A DNA stretch of 13,024 nucleotides from the NCBI GenBank assembly GCA_050259035.1, contig JBLMZW010000121.1, positions 1 through 13,024 on the forward strand, written 5' to 3'. A model generated the notes under the pieces. It was not told the origin of the DNA. It did not search any database and was given only the letters and a program-made list of their open reading frames with translations. Positions 7,859 to 13,024 of the stretch are shown in pieces (position 1 is the first letter of the stretch; each line of letters starts with the position of its first letter). The stretch is from JBLMZW01 sp050259035 (GTDB lineage Bacteria; Bacillota; Syntrophomonadia; Syntrophomonadales; DTU052). The position numbers and the translations under genes are program-made.

Positions 7859-7875
7859 ATACCCTAGGGGGGTAT
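7859..7875. promoter_or_regulatory. CsoR/CstR-type operator-like inverted repeat
   Basis: ATACCC (7859-7864) and GGGTAT (7870-7875) form perfect six-base arms around the five bases TAGGG, about 50 bases upstream of the oxidoreductase ATG. From memory, copper-sensing CsoR boxes in Bacillus and Listeria, and related CstR/RcnR-family sites, have ATACCC and GGGTAT arms with short G/C-rich spacers, and this site is very close to that pattern. On the minus strand the AT-rich TATATT (7847-7852) just downstream could be the -10, putting the repeat over the -35 region, where a repressor would block transcription. No CsoR-family regulator gene is in the window. Confidence 0.5.
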
Positions 7876-8056
7876 AAACACAGCTTAACAAAGCCTTAAG
7901 TAATATTCAAAGTTAACATTATCCATTCTTTCTGGATACTATCTTCTATTGTTCGAACCTGGTGATATAAATAATGTAGGTAAACTAAAATAGAGGGTAT
8001 AGTCGGCAGGTTACACTGTTTAGATGTCTAACAGAATAGATATAGGTTTTCCGCTA
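7876..8056. other. AT-rich gap without recognised gene
   Basis: This stretch separates the oxidoreductase promoter region from the terminator of the next minus-strand gene. I see no credible ORF or structured RNA. A GTTCGAAC palindrome (near 7951) and a single GGGTAT half-site (near 8015) are present but have no partner site. Confidence 0.4.
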
Positions 8057-8094
8057 ATAAAAACAAAATGACTCACTTATTTCTAGTGAGTCAT
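8057..8094 (-). terminator. Intrinsic terminator of the 151-residue protein gene
   Basis: A perfect 10-bp stem (ATGACTCACT at 8068-8077 with AGTGAGTCAT at 8085-8094) has a seven-base loop. On the minus strand it is followed directly by TTTTGTTTTTATT. It lies about 38 bases after the stop of the minus-strand gene. Confidence 0.85.
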
Positions 8095-8131
8095 CAAGAG
8101 TGATTCGTAATATTAAAAACAATTGAATTGC

Positions 8132-8587
8132 CTATTCTTCACCTATGTCTACTATGTCCGTGGCATCAGCAATGGAAATGGCCAGGGCTCCAACGATTGC
8201 GGCTTTTAAAAGGGTGTTCGCGCCCATACCGATTTTCTCAGGGTCATTTTTGGAGATACCGGTTACTACATTCTTACTGCCGTTATAGACGGTCTCCGCT
8301 CCTCTAAACAAACCGGAAGCAACTGAACTGAAGGCGTTGCCTACATCCTCCACTCCTTTTGCTGACTTGCCCTCATCACGGGAGACAATTCCCTGGACTA
8401 CATCAACGCTGCCGCTTATGGCCTGGCTCAAGACCTCACCGCTTCTAACCGTACCACGGTAGATATCTCTGGCTGACTCCTTGAAAGTTTTAAATCCCGT
8501 CAACTGGCCAGCTATACCAACAGGAGCCGAAAACAGAACTCCGCATCCGATGCCCAATCCTTTGCCTAGAAGTCTGATAAAGCCCAT
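8132..8587 (-). CDS. Uncharacterised 151-residue Gly/Ser-rich protein with internal repeat
   Basis: The start is ATG at 8585-8587 behind AGGAGG (8598-8603); a longer frame to 8704 has no ribosome binding site and spans the predicted promoter. I recognise no family. The N-terminus (about 5-29) is Gly-rich and hydrophobic with one Cys (GLGIGCGVLFSAPVGIAG). A second hydrophobic stretch lies at about 125-141 (LLKAAIVGALAISIADA), and the protein ends acidic (DIVDIGEE). Between them is a polar, helix-prone region with an apparent duplication: VDVVQGIVSRDEGKSAKG at 61-78 aligns with KNVVTGISKNDPEKIGMG at 105-122 (VVxGI, then D, K and G at similar spacing). The layout suggests a small membrane-associated or amphipathic protein, perhaps envelope or stress related, but this is a guess. 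It is monocistronic, with its own promoter-like and terminator sequences. Confidence 0.75.
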   Translation of the reverse strand: MGFIRLLGKGLGIGCGVLFSAPVGIAGQLTGFKTFKESARDIYRGTVRSGEVLSQAISGSVDVVQGIVSRDEGKSAKGVEDVGNAFSSVASGLFRGAETVYNGSKNVVTGISKNDPEKIGMGANTLLKAAIVGALAISIADATDIVDIGEE

Positions 8588-8609
8588 TTGAGTCTCACCT
8601 CCTGATACT

Positions 8610-8638
8610 AATATAGCAGATTGGAAATAGATTGATAA
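8610..8638 (-). promoter_or_regulatory. Sigma-A-like promoter of the 151-residue protein gene
   Basis: On the minus strand, TTATCA (8633-8638; 4/6 match to TTGACA) and TATATT (8610-8615; 5/6 match to TATAAT) are separated by exactly 17 bases. The expected transcription start falls close to the AGGAGG, so the leader would be very short. Confidence 0.45.
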
Positions 8639-8986
8639 TGGCCTTTCTAGCATTAGTATGCAGTTAGCATTGCTGGCACATACATAAGATTGCCTCTTGA
8701 TCATCGACCAGGAGTAATGGGGCCGCTAATCCATGCTTCGTATTACTTTATAATTCAAACCTTATCCAACGCTTATTTCCTGGCCTATAAATTAGAAAGT
8801 AGAAGGCCTGTTAAGTCAGAAATACTGAATAGAAAATGGCAAACGATGTTCGGCCTTCCTTGCCGGAATTCAATGAATTCATCGTAAAGTCTTAATAGAA
8901 ACTGTTAAAAGCAGGAAAACGCCCCTGGTTGTAGAATGGTATTGAAATCAAGGTGATCAGAAGGGTTTCTTATATCCCAGTTATTA
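8639..8986. other. Gap without supported gene
   Basis: No ORF with a ribosome binding site was found. A 65-codon plus-strand frame from a TTG at 8690 has no Shine-Dalgarno and no family resemblance. GAAGGCC (near 8802) and GGCCTTC (near 8852) could pair over a long loop, but no T-tract follows. Any promoter for the small membrane protein at 9005 should lie here, but I cannot identify it. Confidence 0.4.
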
Positions 8987-9004
8987 GAAGGAGGATGAAA
9001 CGGA

Positions 9005-9205
9005 ATGTACATGTCAGATCCATACACAACGATTTCCATGATAGTTAGTATGGCTATAACTCTGGGTATGATTGTGCTGGCGTTTTTTTTCGTAAGAGGG
9101 ATTTGGAAAATGGCCAAGGCGCAAGAGGCAATGACATTTATTGTACGAGATATTGCGGAGTCTTTAAGAACTAAGGCCCAGAATACTGACTCATCCGGAG
9201 AATAG
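9005..9205 (+). CDS. Small single-span membrane protein (66 residues)
   Basis: The ATG at 9005 lies ten bases after GAAGGAGG (8987-8994), a strong ribosome binding site that makes this short frame credible. Residues about 10-32 form one hydrophobic membrane segment (MIVSMAITLGMIVLAFFFVR). A Lys/Arg-containing boundary (RGIWKMAKAQ) follows, then a short cytoplasmic amphipathic helix (MTFIVRDIAESLRTKAQ) and a polar end (NTDSSGE). Positively charged residues after the segment predict N-out/C-in topology. I recognise no family. It sits alone on the plus strand between two minus-strand genes and converges on the cation transporter gene. A role as a small membrane regulator or complex subunit is only speculation. 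Confidence 0.7.
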   Translation: MYMSDPYTTISMIVSMAITLGMIVLAFFFVRGIWKMAKAQEAMTFIVRDIAESLRTKAQNTDSSGE

Positions 9206-9225
9206 AGCTCTGGTTTTCCGAGAAT

Positions 9226-9256
9226 CAATGCTCCGGCCTAACTTACCGGAGCATTG
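9226..9256. terminator. Hairpin overlapping 3' ends of convergent genes
   Basis: An 11-bp perfect stem (CAATGCTCCGG at 9226-9236 with CCGGAGCATTG at 9246-9256) encloses a nine-base loop. The right arm lies inside the last codons of the cation transporter gene, and the whole lies 20 bases after the stop of the small membrane protein. T-tracts are poor on both sides (TTGTTGC on plus, ATTCTCGG on minus). It may be a weak bidirectional terminator or an mRNA 3'-end stabiliser. Confidence 0.55.
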
Positions 9257-10143
9257 TTGCTATCGGGCTCAATACACGGGTCACCGGGATCAACATGAAT
9301 TGTGACACTGGAGTTATTCAGCACTTGGCCTAGCTCTTCGGCAATTCTATCACTTAGTTCGTGGGCCAGGTCAATGCTTAGATTCCGGTTGACCGTGATA
9401 TGAAAGTCAATATGGCGAACACTTCCGGCCTTTCTGGTTCTGAGCTTATGATAATCGATTATTTCCGTATCATACTTTGAGAGCACCCCCAGGATCAGAT
9501 CCATATCTTCGGGAGAAAGGCTGGCGTCCAACAAGGGCTTAAAGGCATTGGAAGAAAGATGCCAGGCTTCTTTAATAATTAATAAAGCCACTAATATAGC
9601 CACAATCGGGTCCAGGACAAGGATCCCCGTCAGTTTAATCAACAAAAGACCCAGGGCTACTCCCAGCGAGGTATAGACATCGGTCTTAAGGTGCAGGGCA
9701 TCCGCTTCCAGGGCTATCGAATCCTCCTCGCGCGCTGTTTTATAAAGAATCCAGGATACTATGGAGTTTATAACTCCCGAGGCAACCATAACCCCTATGG
9801 CCACCCAGGTCTCACCCAATTCGGTGGGATTCTGAATCTTATGAATTGCTTCTTTGATTATCAGGAAAGCAGCAATGAATATTAGAAGGCCCTCCAGGAC
9901 ACCGGAAATATTCTCAACCTTTCCATGTCCATAGGGATGCTCCTCGTCAGCCTCTCGCGAAGAAACCCTGACTGAAAATAGGGCAATAATCGAAGCAATC
10001 AGGTCCATCCCGGAATGTATAGCTTCAGATACGATACTGACTGACCCGCTGATTATACCAGCCATTATCTTCAGGGCAATCAAAAGGGTATTTGATGTAA
10101 CAGACAATGCGGCAACTTTGACTTTTTTATTGGTCCCGGGCAA
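9238..10143 (-). CDS. Cation diffusion facilitator (CDF) family transporter, Zn-like
   Basis: This is a 301-residue CDF antiporter that exports divalent metal from the cytoplasm in exchange for protons. The start is TTG (10141-10143) with GGGAGG seven bases upstream; no other start fits. About six membrane helices fill residues 10-190. The transport site is HxxxD in helix 2 (H43, D47) and HxxxD in helix 5 (H151, D155). That pairing is typical of Zn/Cd exporters, whereas Mn exporters use D/N-xxxD. HPYGHGK (69-75) between helices 2 and 3 is the usual CDF signature. The C-terminal cytoplasmic domain (about 205-295) keeps RHIDFHI, HELSD and TIHVDPGDP, matching the metal-sensing dimer domain of YiiP-type members. 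No metal-responsive operator was recognised upstream and there is no metallochaperone next door. The final codons overlap a hairpin. Confidence 0.92.
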   Translation of the reverse strand: MPGTNKKVKVAALSVTSNTLLIALKIMAGIISGSVSIVSEAIHSGMDLIASIIALFSVRVSSREADEEHPYGHGKVENISGVLEGLLIFIAAFLIIKEAIHKIQNPTELGETWVAIGVMVASGVINSIVSWILYKTAREEDSIALEADALHLKTDVYTSLGVALGLLLIKLTGILVLDPIVAILVALLIIKEAWHLSSNAFKPLLDASLSPEDMDLILGVLSKYDTEIIDYHKLRTRKAGSVRHIDFHITVNRNLSIDLAHELSDRIAEELGQVLNNSSVTIHVDPGDPCIEPDSNNAPVS

Positions 10144-10283
10144 AAAATAACCTCCCTTTAACCCCTTTAAGACTAATAGTTCCCAATATCAAACGAAACA
10201 GCAACCAAGTTCTGGTTACCATCATAACCGGAAAGTAAAACCAAATGCAATCATATAGCCAAATTCTTGACCCAAATGGCCCC

Positions 10284-11675
10284 TTAGAGTTCCTTTTCCT
10301 GCGAAATCCCTAAATCAGACATCTTATGGTAGAGGTAGGCCCGGTTGATCCCCAGTAAACGGGCCGCTTTCTGTTTGTTGTTACTGCAGAGTCCAAGTGC
10401 TCTCAAGATGGCTTGGCGCTCAGCCTGTTCTCGGGCGCTTTTAAGACTGAATACCCGTGAATCGTATTCAGTAGTGGTCCCATACAGCTTTTCCACGATA
10501 TGTGGCAGGTTATCAGCCCTAATCAACCCCAGTTTGGCATCCAGACAGGCACGCTCGACGGCGCTTTTTAACTCCCGTACATTTCCGGGCCAGTCGTAAG
10601 CCTGAAGTATTTCCATAGCCTCCCCACTGGTTCCGCTCACTTTAAGCCCCACTTCGCGGTTAAATCCCCTTATGAAATGGCTGACCAGAATCGGAATGTC
10701 TTCCAATCGTTCGACCAACCGGGGAACATTGATGGTAAAGGCATTTACCCGGTAATACAGGTCCTTACGGAACTTTTTCTCTTCAATCAAGGCTTCCAGT
10801 GAGACGTTGGTGGCGGAAATAACCCGGGCATTTATCGGAATCACACGCGTTCCGCCGACCCGCTCAATTTCTTTTTCCTGCAGGACCCGCAGCAGTTTAG
10901 ACTGAATAACCATCGGCAATTCAGGTATCTCATCCAGAAAAATAGTGCCACCATTAGCCATCTCAAATTTACCGGGCTTGCCACCCTTGCGGGCACCAGT
11001 AAAGGCTCCCTCTTCATAACCGAAAAGTTCTGATTCCACCAAATTCTCCGGTATACTGGCACAGTTTACACTGATAAACGGGCCATTGCGATATGGGCTC
11101 TCCCGGTGAATGGCATGGGCAAAAAGCTCCTTGCCAGTTCCGGTTTCACCAGTGATCAGGACTGGCGAACTGGTAGCGGCTATATCCCAGGCCTTGCGTT
11201 TGGCTTCGTTAATGGCCGTACTCTGGCCGGTAATGGAGTCAAAGGAATATTTCGCTTCCCATAACCTCTTAATCTCCTCCCGATAGTAATCCAACTCCAT
11301 GTCCATACCGGTTACCCGGCGCGCAAACACTAACGCATCATCAAAACGGGTGAAGACGCTGAAAGCCATGGCCCCGATAATTCGACCTTTCTTAATGATG
11401 GGAACACGGGATACAACGGCGGTTTCATTGCGAACGGTCCAAATATCTGCTAACTGGGGAATTCCAGTCTGCAGTACTTCCAGCATGCGGGTTTCAGGAA
11501 TGATTTCAGTAACGTCTTTTCCCAGGGCGGTATTCTGGTCGGTTCCAAGGAATTCAGCGTAACGAGAAGTAATATGGACTACCTTTCCCTCCCGGTCTAC
11601 CAGGAGGAAACCACCCACGTGGTCGAAGGAATTGTCCATCAACTCAATCATTTTGGTCAGATGATCGGGAAGCAT
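10284..11675 (-). CDS. PAS / AAA+ / Fis-type sigma-54-dependent transcription activator
   Basis: This is a 463-residue enhancer-binding protein. The ATG at 11673-11675 follows GGGAGG by eight bases. An N-terminal PAS-like sensor covers about residues 12-110 (GGFLLVDREGKVVHITSRYA); there is no response-regulator receiver domain, so it likely senses a ligand or redox state directly. The AAA+ domain (about 145-380) has Walker A GETGTGK at 176-182, an intact GAFTGA loop at 223-228 that contacts sigma-54, Walker B GGTIFLDE at 242-249 and WPGNVREL at 362-369. A Fis-like helix-turn-helix lies at about 420-455 (ARLLGINRAYLYHKMSDLGI). All parts needed to activate a -24/-12 promoter are present. The divergent acyl-CoA synthetase gene, with a -24/-12 promoter and upstream palindrome, is the obvious target; this pairing is inferred from position. 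Confidence 0.93.
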   Translation of the reverse strand: MLPDHLTKMIELMDNSFDHVGGFLLVDREGKVVHITSRYAEFLGTDQNTALGKDVTEIIPETRMLEVLQTGIPQLADIWTVRNETAVVSRVPIIKKGRIIGAMAFSVFTRFDDALVFARRVTGMDMELDYYREEIKRLWEAKYSFDSITGQSTAINEAKRKAWDIAATSSPVLITGETGTGKELFAHAIHRESPYRNGPFISVNCASIPENLVESELFGYEEGAFTGARKGGKPGKFEMANGGTIFLDEIPELPMVIQSKLLRVLQEKEIERVGGTRVIPINARVISATNVSLEALIEEKKFRKDLYYRVNAFTINVPRLVERLEDIPILVSHFIRGFNREVGLKVSGTSGEAMEILQAYDWPGNVRELKSAVERACLDAKLGLIRADNLPHIVEKLYGTTTEYDSRVFSLKSAREQAERQAILRALGLCSNNKQKAARLLGINRAYLYHKMSDLGISQEKEL

Positions 11676-11757
11676 GAGGCTTACCTCCCTCTGCCATAAC
11701 TATCCGGTTAGTTCGATGAGTTGTGGTATAGCGGCCTACATGCAGGTTAAGGATCCT

Positions 11758-11791
11758 AAAAAAATCCTGGTGGGGGACCCGGTTAGCCAGG
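11758..11791 (-). terminator. Weak terminator-like hairpin in the leader of the activator gene
   Basis: On the minus strand, CCTGG (11787-11791) and CCAGG (11766-11770) can pair as a five-base stem with a GC-rich 16-base loop, followed by ATTTTTTT (11758-11765). It lies about 85 bases upstream of the activator ATG and could act as an attenuator in its leader. The short stem makes chance likely. Confidence 0.25.
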
Positions 11792-11862
11792 TCTTAATTA
11801 AATAATCTATTTGTAATACTTCAATGTCACGATTCGAAATCCTTCTCCAGCAGTTATAAATG

Positions 11863-11887
11863 CAGCAAAAAGCTGTCAGCAAAAAGC
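11863..11887. repeat. Tandem 11-bp direct repeat CAGCAAAAAGC
   Basis: Two identical copies of CAGCAAAAAGC (11863-11873 and 11877-11887) are separated by three bases, giving a 14-bp period. They lie in the activator / acyl-CoA synthetase divergent region, upstream of the palindrome. The phased A5 tracts could bend the DNA or mark a binding site. Confidence 0.55.
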
Positions 11888-11940
11888 GACACTCAGATTC
11901 CAGCGGCGTTTCCGAAATATCCTGCAGTAGTCTTTTAAGA

Positions 11941-11958
11941 TGTATGCTCCAGCATACA
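11941..11958. promoter_or_regulatory. Palindrome, likely upstream activator (enhancer) site
   Basis: TGTATGCT and AGCATACA are perfect eight-base inverted arms around a CC spacer. The centre is about 97 bases upstream of the transcription start predicted from the -24/-12 promoter, well within the usual range for sigma-54 enhancer sites. The divergent Fis-type activator is the likely binder (inferred). Confidence 0.65.
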
Positions 11959-12020
11959 AAACAACTTCATCGTACCATCTCCCACTGGCTGATTATCCCG
12001 GTAATGCCTCATTTGGGAAT

Positions 12021-12036
12021 TGGCATTCTCATTGCA
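12021..12036 (+). promoter_or_regulatory. Sigma-54 (-24/-12) promoter of acyl-CoA synthetase
   Basis: TGGCATTCTCATTGCA matches the TGGCAC-N5-TTGCA consensus in spacing and in both invariant GG and GC pairs; only the C of the first block differs. It lies about 36 bases before the acyl-CoA synthetase ATG and predicts transcription from about 12046. A sigma-54 activator gene lies divergently upstream. Confidence 0.85.
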
Positions 12037-12072
12037 TAAGACTTAACCGAGATGTGATTAGGGGGGATTGTG

Positions 12073-13024
12073 ATGGGAACTGAGGGGGCTTTAAGGTTAT
12101 TATCCGATTACATGAAAAAGGGGGCACAAGATTATCCGGATAAACCGGCGTTCATCTTCCGGGAACAACGGGTAAGCTACCGGGAATTCGCAGAAAAAAC
12201 AGAAAGATTCGCCCGTTACCTTCTTAAAATGGGGGTGCAAAAAGGAGACCGCATTGCCTATATTTTTATTCCCCGACCGGAGTTTTTCTATCTTTATATG
12301 GCAGCCTCCAGGATCGGGGCCATTATAGTGGGGATGAGCACCAGATACACCGCCAACGAGATGGAGTTTATTTTAAAGAACTCGGAGGCCAGTTATATAG
12401 TTACCATGGCCACTATGTATGATATTGATTACCAGGAGCGGCTGGGACAAATCCTGCCGAATTGTCCCCTGGTTAAGCACATAGCGGTGGTTGAGGGGGC
12501 TCCGGTTCTGGAAAATGCGGTGTCTTTTGAAGAAATCATAAATGACGAATATTCGGAATATGTCGGGGCGTTAGAAAAAAGGGAAGCCGAAATTAGCACT
12601 CACGACGGTCTAATCATCGTCTACACCTCGGGCAGCACCGGTCAGCCCAAGGGAGCCTTAATGTCGCACCAGAATATCATACATATGAGTCTGGTTGAGA
12701 TCTCCCAGTGTGAGGCGGTGCCCGAGGATATCTGGCTAAACCACCTGCCGGTAAACCATGTCAGCGGGGCTACTGAGGTTGGGGCTACCTCCATAGTCGC
12801 TAATTCCACCCAGATATTGGAGCCTTTTAACCCGGTTCGGGTTTTAGAGATTATCCAGAAGGAACGGGTCACGATTTTGGGGCAGGTTCCTACCATGTAT
12901 GCCATGGAATTCGCTCAGCCGGATTATGATAAATATGACCTTTCTTCCGTGCGTATTGTGCTGATCAGTGGGGCCATGGCCCCCATGGAATTGCTCACCA
13001 AAATGGTCAACACCATATGCCCTA
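12073..13024 (+). CDS. AMP-forming acyl-CoA synthetase, 3' end outside window
   Basis: The first 317 residues of an ANL-superfamily adenylating enzyme are present; the family is about 500-550 residues. The ATG at 12073 has AGGGGGG six bases upstream; GTG at 12070 is an alternative two-start neighbour in frame. The N-terminal region reads KPAFIFREQRVSYREFAEKT, the standard opening of medium/long-chain acyl-CoA synthetases. The P-loop YTSGSTGQPKG is at 184-194 with the conserved Lys. LPVNHVSG at 225-232 matches the aromatic/His A4 segment, and the VRIVLISGA stretch near 293-301 leads to the A5 region beyond the edge. The enzyme activates a carboxylic acid with ATP to an acyl-AMP and then acyl-CoA; chain length or aromatic specificity cannot be read. 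Control by sigma-54 through the divergent PAS activator suggests substrate-induced carboxylic acid use. Confidence 0.93.
   Translation, partial: MGTEGALRLLSDYMKKGAQDYPDKPAFIFREQRVSYREFAEKTERFARYLLKMGVQKGDRIAYIFIPRPEFFYLYMAASRIGAIIVGMSTRYTANEMEFILKNSEASYIVTMATMYDIDYQERLGQILPNCPLVKHIAVVEGAPVLENAVSFEEIINDEYSEYVGALEKREAEISTHDGLIIVYTSGSTGQPKGALMSHQNIIHMSLVEISQCEAVPEDIWLNHLPVNHVSGATEVGATSIVANSTQILEPFNPVRVLEIIQKERVTILGQVPTMYAMEFAQPDYDKYDLSSVRIVLISGAMAPMELLTKMVNTICP

Noticed and set aside
8672..8690. TGGCAC near 8673 as a second sigma-54 promoter
   Set aside because: No TTGC/GC block occurs at the required spacing and no plus-strand gene follows closely.
8690..8887. 65-codon plus-strand open frame starting with TTG
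   Set aside because: There is no ribosome binding site and no recognised domain, and it begins upstream of the minus-strand gene's promoter; most likely chance.
1..13024. CRISPR arrays, tRNA genes, insertion sequences, phage or toxin-antitoxin genes
   Set aside because: No regularly spaced repeats, cloverleaf-like segments, transposase motifs or terminal inverted repeats were seen on reading both strands.

Overview
The window looks like chromosomal DNA of an anaerobic, low-to-mid-GC Firmicute, possibly a syntrophic or fatty-acid-metabolising lineage such as Syntrophomonadaceae or Peptococcaceae. This is inferred, not proven. The signs are strong AGGAGG-type ribosome binding sites, frequent TTG and GTG starts, a secreted CARDB-type surface protein, a large flavin/iron-sulfur oxidoreductase, and a sigma-54 activator divergent from an acyl-CoA synthetase. 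No tRNA, rRNA, CRISPR array, transposase or phage gene was seen.

Layout. Positions 1-1351 (minus) hold the N-terminal 450 residues of a secreted surface protein (signal peptide, two CARDB modules, an Ig-like Big_5 module, a chitobiase-C-like module), cut by the window edge. Divergent from it is a plus-strand run: a SufS-like class V aminotransferase/cysteine desulfurase homologue, a DUF4349 membrane protein, and a classical short-chain dehydrogenase. A strong hairpin at 4707-4731 separates this run from a convergent 1021-residue minus-strand protein. That protein fuses a GlcD-like FAD module, two four-cysteine iron-sulfur motifs and two CCG cysteine-rich modules, and ends in an extraordinary Met/Pro-rich tail. 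Its upstream region carries a 17-bp inverted repeat of CsoR/CstR type.

Further along are a 151-residue minus-strand protein with an internal repeat and its own terminator, a 66-residue plus-strand single-span membrane protein, and a minus-strand cation diffusion facilitator with a Zn-like HxxxD/HxxxD signature. A PAS/AAA+/Fis sigma-54 activator (minus) follows. It is divergent from an acyl-CoA synthetase that runs off the right edge.

How they fit together. The clearest regulatory circuit is at the right end: the activator gene, an 18-bp near-perfect palindrome about 97 bp upstream of the predicted transcription start, a well-spaced -24/-12 promoter, and the acyl-CoA synthetase. The most unusual item is the oxidoreductase with a Met/Pro-rich tail, a His-rich loop and a CsoR/CstR-like operator. 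Together these suggest a link to copper or to reactive sulfur, but this is a hypothesis.
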